NCBI RefSeq assembly: GCF_050699935.1
Contig: NZ_JBOHGB010000011.1
Location: forward strand, 1 to 64,000
Direction of reading: 5' to 3'
Length of the DNA: 64,000 nucleotides
Source: Actinophytocola sp050699935
GTDB lineage: Bacteria > Actinomycetota > Actinomycetes > Mycobacteriales > Pseudonocardiaceae
This document shows positions 58,127 through 64,000 of this stretch, in pieces. Both the position numbers and the translations under genes were made by a program. Position 1 is the stretch's first letter; each line of letters opens with the position of its first letter. Below the pieces are notes generated by a model. The model saw only the letters and a list, made by a program, of their open reading frames with translations, was not told the DNA's origin and did not search any database.

Positions 58127-59088
58127 AGGTCATCGACGCGCACACCCACCTGCTGGCGCCGGAGTGGGTGCCCCTGGCGATCCGGCGAGCGTGGGCGAGA
58201 CAGGCGGCCGCGCGCAGGCATCCGGCGCGTGATCCCGAGGAGATCCTCCCGCGGGTCGTCGTCGGCCAGTCGGACCCCACCGGTGAGCTGACCAGCGGTG
58301 CGCTTGAGCGCGCGGGCGTCTCGGCCGCGGTCTGTCCGGTCATCGACTGGTCTCGGGCAGCGGGGCAGCAGCCCGACCCCGGCGACGTATCCATCCGCGA
58401 TGTCAACCGGCTGACGGCCGAGGCCTGCGAGGCCTCCGCCGGCCGGCTGTTCCACTGCGCCGGCGTTGACCCGCGTCATCCCGAGGCTCGCACCCTGGTC
58501 GAGGAGGCACTCGCGGCGCCCACCGCGCGGGGCTTGAAGCTGTACCCGGCGACCGGCTGGCACCTCGACGACCCCGCCCACGCCTGGCAGTACGACCTGC
58601 TGCTCGAGCGCGGGGGTGTGGCGATAGTCCACTCCTCACCTCGCGGCGGCGAGCCGCTGATCACCACACGCTCTCGGCCCAGTGAGATCGCACCCGTGCT
58701 CGCACACCACCCGGACCTCGTGGTCGTGCTCGCCCACGCCGGCTTCGATGCCTGGTGGATGGAGGCGGCCGAGATCGCGACTGGCCGCGCGCACGCCTAT
58801 CTCGAGCTATCCCTCTGGCAGGAGCTCGCCGATCGGGACTACCCGGAGTTCCGGCGGCGGGTGCGGCTGATCGTCGGCCTGGTCGGGGCGCATCGGACCA
58901 TCTTCGGATCCGACACCCTCCGCGGGCCGGCGACGGACCCCGACGGGCGCGAGCTGCAACGGTGGATCGACCAGTGGACCGCACTCGCGGAGCCGTTCGC
59001 GGGTGACGCGGCCGTCCTGTCGGGCGAGCAGCTCGCACTGGCGATGGCCGGAAACGCCGCGCAGGTATACCGGATTCAAGACCAGTAA
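58123..59088 (+). CDS. Amidohydrolase-2-family (TIM-barrel metal) hydrolase/decarboxylase
   Basis: 321 residues. Metal-binding motifs are VIDAHTHLLAPEW at the N-terminus, GVAIVHSSPRGGEPLI (His), LVVVLAHAGFDAWWMEAAEI (His) and TIFGSDTLRG (Asp). The family contains ring-cleavage-type hydrolases and ACMSD-like decarboxylases. Known pathways use such enzymes for C-C hydrolysis or decarboxylation of cyclic acids. Its start overlaps the LLM stop. Its stop codon lies at the operator of the next operon. Confidence 0.85.
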   Translation: MKVIDAHTHLLAPEWVPLAIRRAWARQAAARRHPARDPEEILPRVVVGQSDPTGELTSGALERAGVSAAVCPVIDWSRAAGQQPDPGDVSIRDVNRLTAEACEASAGRLFHCAGVDPRHPEARTLVEEALAAPTARGLKLYPATGWHLDDPAHAWQYDLLLERGGVAIVHSSPRGGEPLITTRSRPSEIAPVLAHHPDLVVVLAHAGFDAWWMEAAEIATGRAHAYLELSLWQELADRDYPEFRRRVRLIVGLVGAHRTIFGSDTLRGPATDPDGRELQRWIDQWTALAEPFAGDAAVLSGEQLALAMAGNAAQVYRIQDQ

Positions 59089-59101
59089 GCGAACGCTTGC
59101 T
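59088..59101. promoter_or_regulatory. KstR2-like operator, AGCGA-ACGC-TTGCT
   Basis: Identical in sequence to the site at 49164. Located 63 bases upstream of the acyl-CoA ligase start and overlapping the proposed -35 element. Confidence 0.7.
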
Positions 59102-59125
59102 TGCTCATATTGGCTGTTCTAGTCT
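59097..59125 (+). promoter_or_regulatory. Promoter of the ligase-dehydrogenase operon
   Basis: TTGCTT (59097-59102) and TAGTCT (59120-59125) with a 17-base spacer; the -35 overlaps the KstR2-like operator. The ribosome site GGAAGGAG and ATG 59164 follow. Confidence 0.55.
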
Positions 59126-59163
59126 GACGCTGTGCCCGAGGGGCCAGGAAGGAGATCCAGCTC

Positions 59164-60825
59164 ATGTGGAAGCGGAACCGTGATGATGCCTTTCCCGACC
59201 GCTTCCTGCACGCCGCGGTCGTGGCTCCCGAGCGCGCGGCCGTCGTGCTCGACGGGGAGCTGCTGAACTACGGCGACCTGGCCGACGAGGCGGTCCTGGT
59301 CGCGCGCGGGCTGGTCGCCCGCGGTGTCGCGCCGGGCGACGCCGTCGGCGTCCTGGCGCCCACCTCGCGCTGCTTCCTGGTGTCGCTGCTCGGCGCCGCG
59401 CTGGCCGGTGTGCGCGTCGTGCCCATCAACACTCGCTTCCGGCGACGCGAGCTCTCCTTCGTGATCGCCAAGGCGGAGCTGTCCGTGCTGATCACCACCA
59501 GTCTGCTGGACGCCGGCCTCGACCTGGTAGCGCTGCTCCACTCCGCGTTGCCGGACCTGAAGGACCACCAGCACGACCAGGCTGACTTCGCCACCGCGCC
59601 GCAGCTACGTGCGGTGGTGGGCATGGGCATGGCCGACCTACCCGGGATCATGTCCGGCGACCGCTTCTACCGCGACGCCGAGAGCGTCGACCCGCAGGTG
59701 GTCCGCGACCGGTTCGAGCAGGTGTCCCGCGACGACGTGGCGGTCGTCTCGTTCACGTCGGGCACGACGTCCAACCCGAAGGGCTGCCTGATCCGGCACG
59801 GGTCGATGGTCGAGATGTGGGACGCGTCGGCGGCCCGCCTCGGCATCCGCGAGCGCGACGTGTGCTGGATCCCCTCGCCGATGTTCCATGCGGCGGGGTA
59901 CGGCGGAGTCGGTGTGCTGGCCGGCGTCAAGGGCACGGTGCTGACGCAGTCGCACTTCCAGCCCGCAGAGGCTGCCCGGTTGATGGCCGAGCACCGGCCG
60001 CGTATTTGGTACTCGCCGTTCCCGCCGGTGACCGATGCGGTGGTCGAAGCGGCTCCCGCGGCTGGCTACGACCTCGGGACCGTGGAGGCGGCGGTCTATG
60101 TCGCCCAGACTCCCGAGCGCTTCGACTGGCTGAGCGCGAAGTTGAGCAACGCCGGCATCGTCCAGCCGTACGGCCTGACCGAATCGACCCTCTTCGTGAC
60201 CCTGGGCGACCCCGCCGAGGCGTATGACGTGCGCAAGTCCGGCACCGGCCAGGTCTTCCATCGGGTCGAGATGCGGCTCATAGATCCGGAGACAGGGTCC
60301 GAGGCCAACCTGGGCGACTTCGGCGAGATCCAGTTCCGTGGGTTCAACGCCTTCATCGGCTACCTCTCCGAACCGGAGCTCACGGCCGCGACGCTACTGG
60401 ACGGCGGCTGGGTGCGTACCGGGGATCTCGGACGCATCAACGAGTTCGGCCAGCTGCAGTGCGTCGGCCGCCTCAAGGACATGCTCAAGGTCGGCGGCGA
60501 GAACGTTTCCGCGCTCGAGGTCGAGGCGCACCTCCAGACCCACCCGGCGATCAAGCTGGCGCAGGTGGTGGCTGCTCCTGATGAGCGGCTGCAGGAGGTG
60601 CCCTGTGCCTACGTCGAACTCGAGGCGGGGCACGACCTGACCGCCGACGACGTGGTGGCGCACTGCACCGGCGAGATCGCTCGCTACAAGATCCCCAGAT
60701 ACGTGCGGTTCGTCGACTCCTGGCCGATGTCGACGACCAAGATCCGCAAGGCCGAACTTCGTGGGTGGATCGCAGCCGAGGTGGCCGAGCAGGGCGAGGA
60801 CGTGGCACTGGCCCGTGAGCAGTGA
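59164..60825 (+). CDS. Acyl-CoA ligase (ANL superfamily)
   Basis: 553 residues. Motifs: VVSFTSGTTSNPKGCLIRHG (P-loop), QPYGLTESTLFVT (A5), GGWVRTGDLGRINEFGQLQCVGRLKDMLKVGGENVSALEVE (A7-A8) and the C-terminal MSTTKIRKAELRG lysine. Family enzymes activate carboxylic acids to CoA thioesters. The acid imported by the TRAP system is a plausible substrate. Followed by the acyl-CoA dehydrogenase gene after 31 bases. Confidence 0.92.
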   Translation: MWKRNRDDAFPDRFLHAAVVAPERAAVVLDGELLNYGDLADEAVLVARGLVARGVAPGDAVGVLAPTSRCFLVSLLGAALAGVRVVPINTRFRRRELSFVIAKAELSVLITTSLLDAGLDLVALLHSALPDLKDHQHDQADFATAPQLRAVVGMGMADLPGIMSGDRFYRDAESVDPQVVRDRFEQVSRDDVAVVSFTSGTTSNPKGCLIRHGSMVEMWDASAARLGIRERDVCWIPSPMFHAAGYGGVGVLAGVKGTVLTQSHFQPAEAARLMAEHRPRIWYSPFPPVTDAVVEAAPAAGYDLGTVEAAVYVAQTPERFDWLSAKLSNAGIVQPYGLTESTLFVTLGDPAEAYDVRKSGTGQVFHRVEMRLIDPETGSEANLGDFGEIQFRGFNAFIGYLSEPELTAATLLDGGWVRTGDLGRINEFGQLQCVGRLKDMLKVGGENVSALEVEAHLQTHPAIKLAQVVAAPDERLQEVPCAYVELEAGHDLTADDVVAHCTGEIARYKIPRYVRFVDSWPMSTTKIRKAELRGWIAAEVAEQGEDVALAREQ

Positions 60826-60856
60826 GCGTCTTGTTCGGCGAGGAACAGGAGTGGAC

Positions 60857-62014
60857 ATGGACGACCGGGCGGACGACCGTGCTCTTATCGAGGAAGGCGT
60901 GTCTCGACGCTGCGCCGACTATCCGGACGACTATTGGTCCGAGCTCGACCAGAAGCACGAGTTCCCGTGGGCGTTCTATGTCGACATGGCCAAGGACGGC
61001 TGGGTCGGGCTCTCGATCCCTGAGGAGTACGGCGGCGGCGGGCGCGGCATCACGGACTGCGCGGTGATGATGCGCGCGATCGCCGAGTCGGGTGCCGCGA
61101 TGAATGGCTGCACGCCCTTGCACCTGACCATCTTCGGGCTGATGCCGGTCGTGAAGTTCGGCTCCGACGAGCTCAAGGCCGAGTTCCTTCCCCGAGCCGC
61201 GGCCGGGGACCTGCACGTCGCGTTCGGTGTGACCGAGCCCGATGCCGGCACTGACACCTCACAGATCCGCACCCGTGCCGAGCGCCGAGGCGACGGATGG
61301 GTCGTCAACGGGCAGAAGATCTGGACCTCCAAGGCGATGGAGTCCGAAGTGGTGCTGCTGCTGGCCCGGACTGGCGCTGCGGACAAGGGCCGGTTCGACG
61401 GCCTGAGCCTCTTCCTGGCCGACCTCGACCCGGCGTACGTCACGATCCGGCCGATCCCCAAGCTCGGCCGGAACGCCGTTGCCAGCTGCGAGACCTTCTA
61501 CGAGAACCTGCCGGTGCCCGGCGGGCGTCTGGTCGGCGAGGAAGGACGCGGCTTCGAGCACCTGCTCCACGGTCTCAACGCCGAGCGGATCCTCCTCGCC
61601 TCCGAGGCGGTCGGGATCGGCTTCGCCGCCGTGCGGCGGGCGACGCGCTACGCCCAGGAGCGCGTGGTCTTCGGACGCCCGATCGGAGCCAACCAGGCGC
61701 TGAGCCATCCACTGGCCAGCGCCTTCGCCCAACTCACCGCGGCGTGGGAACTGTGCCTAGTCGCCGCCCGCCGGTACGACGCCGGGCTGCCCTGCGGCGA
61801 ACAGGCCAACATGGCCAAGTACCTCGCCGCCGAGGCGGGCTTCGACGCAGCCGACCGCGCCCTGCAGACCTTCGGCGGCCTCGGCTATGCCGTCGAGTGC
61901 CACATCGAGCGCTACTGGCGCGAGGCGCGCCTGCTCCGCCTGGCCCCCGTCAGCCAAGAGATGACCCTCAACTACCTCGCTCAGCGAACGCTCGGCCTTC
62001 CCCGCGGCTATTGA
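60857..62014 (+). CDS. Acyl-CoA dehydrogenase
   Basis: 385 residues. FAD and substrate motifs: GWVGLSIPEEYGGGGRGITD, VAFGVTEPDAGTDTSQIRTR, GWVVNGQKIWTSKAMESEVV, NAERILLASEAVGIGFAAVR, ERVVFGRPIGANQALSHPLA and ALQTFGGLGYAVECHIERYW REARL. It introduces the double bond in an acyl-CoA. ATG 60857 is chosen since ACAGGAGTGGAC lies before it; the longer frame overlaps the ligase gene. With the ligase it supplies the first two steps of beta-oxidation. Confidence 0.93.
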   Translation: MDDRADDRALIEEGVSRRCADYPDDYWSELDQKHEFPWAFYVDMAKDGWVGLSIPEEYGGGGRGITDCAVMMRAIAESGAAMNGCTPLHLTIFGLMPVVKFGSDELKAEFLPRAAAGDLHVAFGVTEPDAGTDTSQIRTRAERRGDGWVVNGQKIWTSKAMESEVVLLLARTGAADKGRFDGLSLFLADLDPAYVTIRPIPKLGRNAVASCETFYENLPVPGGRLVGEEGRGFEHLLHGLNAERILLASEAVGIGFAAVRRATRYAQERVVFGRPIGANQALSHPLASAFAQLTAAWELCLVAARRYDAGLPCGEQANMAKYLAAEAGFDAADRALQTFGGLGYAVECHIERYWREARLLRLAPVSQEMTLNYLAQRTLGLPRGY

Positions 62015-62841
62015 TGCGTTCACGGCCGGCGAGATCCGCGTCCAGCACGCTGCCTCCGGCATCAACGACCAGGCCCACGGCGCGGGTCGACCTCGGCCAG
62101 CGGGAACGCCGACAGGACGTGGGCGGTGTGGTGGCGGAGCCGCTCACCACGCGGGGGAGGAAGTAGGCATGCCAGGTCGGCTGCTGCTGTGCTCGCCGAT
62201 GCTCCGGTCGCCGGTGGCGGGGCCATCGACGCTGCCCACACGCCGTGTCGACCTCGTCGACGGTGACGCCAGCGGCGCCGAGACAGTAGCTCCCGGTCCT
62301 GGGCTCCGCGACAATGTGGACAGTCCGGGAGCAGGTTGCCCGGCGCCCGGGCCGCAGCAGCACGTCGTAGTGGGCGAACAGCGCCGCCAGTCGCCAGCCG
62401 CGCCACAGCGCGAGCGCCCGCTCGACGTCGCGCCGCCGCACGATCGTCCACCTCCACCATCAAACGTCACGTGCGAAACACCCGTTGACCTGTCGAGACA
62501 TGGTGGCGGGCGATCTTGTCTATCTGTCCGTTGTGGACGGTGACACGTAAGCCTGGAGCACCTGGAGCACGGCCGCTGACCGAGGTGAAACAGGGTCGAA
62601 CGCTTGCTCCAGGGTGGTGGCGGCGGTGCCGAGGAGACTGCCGGGTAGATCGGCGCCATGTTCAGAATGGCCAATGCCAGCGACAAGATGGCGGCAATCT
62701 TGACTGCCGCGAGCCCCGAGGAGACATCAAGCGACGTGGCTAGCACCGCCGGCAAACACCACACCGCAAGCAGGGCACCGCGGTCCCAGCACCACGCAGG
62801 GACGACTCCTCCGCGCTGATGACCGCATAGGACCTCGGCGA
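62015..62841. other. Relic region with degraded coding scraps
   Basis: About 830 bases without an acceptable gene. Leftward frames around 62170-62440 contain WRGWRLAALFAHYDVLLRP, which faintly resembles an amidase C-terminus but in broken context. Hydrophobic scraps occur leftward at about 62640-62760. A partial operator match lies at 62595-62608. Confidence 0.4.
62595..62608. promoter_or_regulatory. KstR2-like site, GTCGA-ACGC-TTGCT
   Basis: A weaker match (right arm perfect, left arm poor) in the relic region, with no intact gene directly downstream. It may be a leftover from a lost regulon member. Confidence 0.35.
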
Positions 62842-63210
62842 TCAGGCGATGCGCTGTCCCTGCTCACACAACACGGTCGCGCCCTGTTCGACGGCGTGGA
62901 GCGCGGCCGCGAGCCGGTCGGCCAACAGCGGCTTCACCAGCAGCCGCCCCAACGGCCGATCCCAACCCAGCTCCTCACCCAGCTCACGGACGGCCGCATC
63001 CCACGGAGACTCGTCGGCCTCCACCGCGCCGCCGGGGATCTCCCAGTTCGGCTTGTAGGACGGCTCGACCAGCAGCACCCGCCCAGCCTTGTCACGGAAC
63101 AGCACCCCGGCGGCCATGCGCTTGCGGGCCAGCCCGGCCACGTACTGGTCCACCGGCAACACGGCGGCGGCTGCGGGTGTAACAGGGTCCGGCGTGGTCA
63201 CCTGCGGCAC
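62842..63210 (-). CDS. Shortened Nudix hydrolase
   Basis: 122 residues with the full Nudix box GGAVEADESPWDAAVRELGEELG (about residues 60-82; G-x5-E-x7-RE-x2-EE-x-G, key residues Gly60, Glu65, Arg75-Glu76, Glu79-Glu80). The following strand reads PLGRLLVKPLLADRLAAALHAVEQGATVL. In relatives this strand is followed by about 40 residues before the final helix (LxxRLxxALxAxExGxTVxLEDG), so an internal in-frame deletion is inferred. Length is well below the usual 150-170. It may be inactive or of altered specificity. Confidence 0.7.
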   Translation of the reverse strand: MPQVTTPDPVTPAAAAVLPVDQYVAGLARKRMAAGVLFRDKAGRVLLVEPSYKPNWEIPGGAVEADESPWDAAVRELGEELGWDRPLGRLLVKPLLADRLAAALHAVEQGATVLCEQGQRIA

Positions 63211-63381
63211 GATACCCAGCCCGTGCCGATCCAGCGCGCCAAAAAAACCACCCTGGACTACTCGGTTGAGGGCGGGTCCTGGCGATCTACCGATGGCCGG
63301 TACGCCCCACCCACCATCGATTCGAGTAACCCGCGCCTATTGCCGGGCGCTCTGAGCTGCTGACGGCACCGTTCACGCGAC

Positions 63382-63405
63382 CCCTACGGACACGTGTCCG
63401 TAGGG
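63382..63405. promoter_or_regulatory. Perfect 24-bp palindrome, operator
   Basis: The left half CCCTACGGACAC (63382-63393) is followed directly by its exact reverse complement (63394-63405), without a spacer. It lies 99 bases upstream of the oxidoreductase start. A gapless palindrome of this length forms a poor RNA terminator and is more like a TetR-type operator. Confidence 0.7.
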
Positions 63406-63504
63406 CGCGGGGAAAGTTTGGCAAGGATGTCGAGAACGGCGTGACGACTCCGTCCCAGGGGCAGAAGCGACCACCATGGTCGCACCGCCCTCAGGAGGCC
63501 CACC

Positions 63505-64000
63505 ATGACGAACGACCAGATCACCGAGATCCTCAAACGCCCGTTGAGCCAGGAGATGCTGGCTCGTGACCTCTGCCGCCTGGCCTACGTGGCCAAGGAT
63601 GGGACACCGCGGAACATCCCGATCGCCTTCGCCTGGAACGGCAAGGAGGCCGTGATGTGCACGTCGAAGAACGCCCCGAAGCTGGCTTCGCTCCGTCAGA
63701 ACCCGACCGTCGCCATCACGATCGACACCGAGGTGCACCCGCCCAAGATCCTGCTCGTGCGCGGCACTGTTGAACTCGACGAGGTGGACGGCATTCCCGA
63801 GGAGTACCTCGAGATGAACGGCTCCTACGAGATGACGGCCGAGCAACGGGTCGAGTGGGAGGCCGAGGTCCGCTCGCTCTACGACGGCATGGTCCGCATC
63901 GTGATGACGCCGACGTGGGCGAAGCTGATCGACTTCGAGACGACCTTGCCCAGCGCCGTCGAGGAACTCGTCCAGCAGCGTGCGGAACGTCAGCAGCAGA
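63505..64000 (+). CDS. Pyridoxamine-5'-phosphate-oxidase-fold FMN/F420-binding protein, partial
   Basis: 165 codons are open to the right edge without a stop. It begins MTNDQITEILKRPLSQEMLA behind AGGAGG (63493-63498). Split-barrel features are RLAYVAKDGTPRNIPIAFAW, AVMCTSKNAPKLASLRQNPT VAIT and ILLVRGTVELDEV, followed by a helical stretch EEYLEMNGSYEMTAEQRVEW and MVRIVMTPTWAKLIDFET. The fold binds FMN, F420 or haem and serves reductases or oxidases. The palindrome upstream suggests regulation by a TetR-type protein not in this window. Confidence 0.88.
   Translation, partial: MTNDQITEILKRPLSQEMLARDLCRLAYVAKDGTPRNIPIAFAWNGKEAVMCTSKNAPKLASLRQNPTVAITIDTEVHPPKILLVRGTVELDEVDGIPEEYLEMNGSYEMTAEQRVEWEAEVRSLYDGMVRIVMTPTWAKLIDFETTLPSAVEELVQQRAERQQQ

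Noticed and set aside
1..64000. CRISPR arrays, tRNA or rRNA genes
   Set aside because: No regularly spaced repeats and no cloverleaf or rRNA sequence were recognised by reading; a tRNAscan or Rfam search was not possible here.

Overview
The window is high-GC actinobacterial chromosome. Mycothiol/F420-type enzymes, AfsR-like and LAL regulators, lanthipeptide synthetases and a KstR2-like TetR regulator together suggest a filamentous actinomycete, perhaps Pseudonocardiales such as Amycolatopsis or Pseudonocardia; the genus is inference. Accessory modules sit side by side, separated by decayed insertion sequences and pseudogenes.

Region 1 (about 1-13.4 kb) is a leftward run of 13 tightly coupled genes: methyltransferase, AMP-ligase, two acyl carrier proteins, ketosynthase, truncated ketosynthase/chain-length-factor-like protein, a second AMP-ligase, a DUF6125-like protein, a DsbA-fold protein, type II DAHP synthase, a PabA-PabB fusion, a PabC-like class IV PLP enzyme and a MaoC hydratase. 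The primary-metabolism half would make 4-amino-4-deoxychorismate and p-aminobenzoate. The other half resembles a small aryl-polyene/type II PKS assembly line. I read it as a compact pathway primed by an aminobenzoate. It ends against a decayed AfsR-like regulator. TetR and LacI regulators lie on the other side.

Region 2 (about 15.6-35.3 kb) holds two lanthipeptide loci. The first reads leftward: a 44-residue precursor not previously called as a gene (27833-27967), a lyase-kinase-cyclase synthetase whose cyclase domain keeps the three zinc ligands (class IV/LanL-like), a GNAT protein, a helical-repeat protein, a prolyl-oligopeptidase-type protease and two ABC exporters. The second reads rightward: LanM, a candidate 76-residue precursor and a 974-residue LAL regulator. 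IS110, IS3, IS5 and group II intron remnants lie around and between them, and IS30 remnants lie to the left.

Region 3 (about 35.5-42.5 kb) looks like sugar-acid catabolism: SMP-30 lactonase, LysR, MFS transporter, galactonate-dehydratase-like enolase, iron-type alcohol dehydrogenase and D-2-hydroxyacid dehydrogenase.

Region 4 (about 43-62 kb) is a catabolic regulon. It has a TRAP transporter, three F420-type luciferase-like oxidoreductases, a Baeyer-Villiger monooxygenase, SDR, thiolase, MaoC, amidohydrolase, acyl-CoA ligase and acyl-CoA dehydrogenase. Nearly every promoter region carries a 14-bp site close to AGCAA-N4-TTGCT. This resembles the known KstR2 operator, and a KstR2-like TetR gene lies in the middle. 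I infer uptake and CoA-dependent degradation of a cyclic carboxylate or ketone, possibly steroid- or terpenoid-derived. Pseudogene pieces of a CofH/FbiC F420 enzyme and of a second TRAP binding protein lie inside the region.

The right edge has an internally shortened Nudix gene and a partial FMN/F420-binding oxidoreductase preceded by a perfect 24-bp palindrome. No tRNA, rRNA or CRISPR array was seen.
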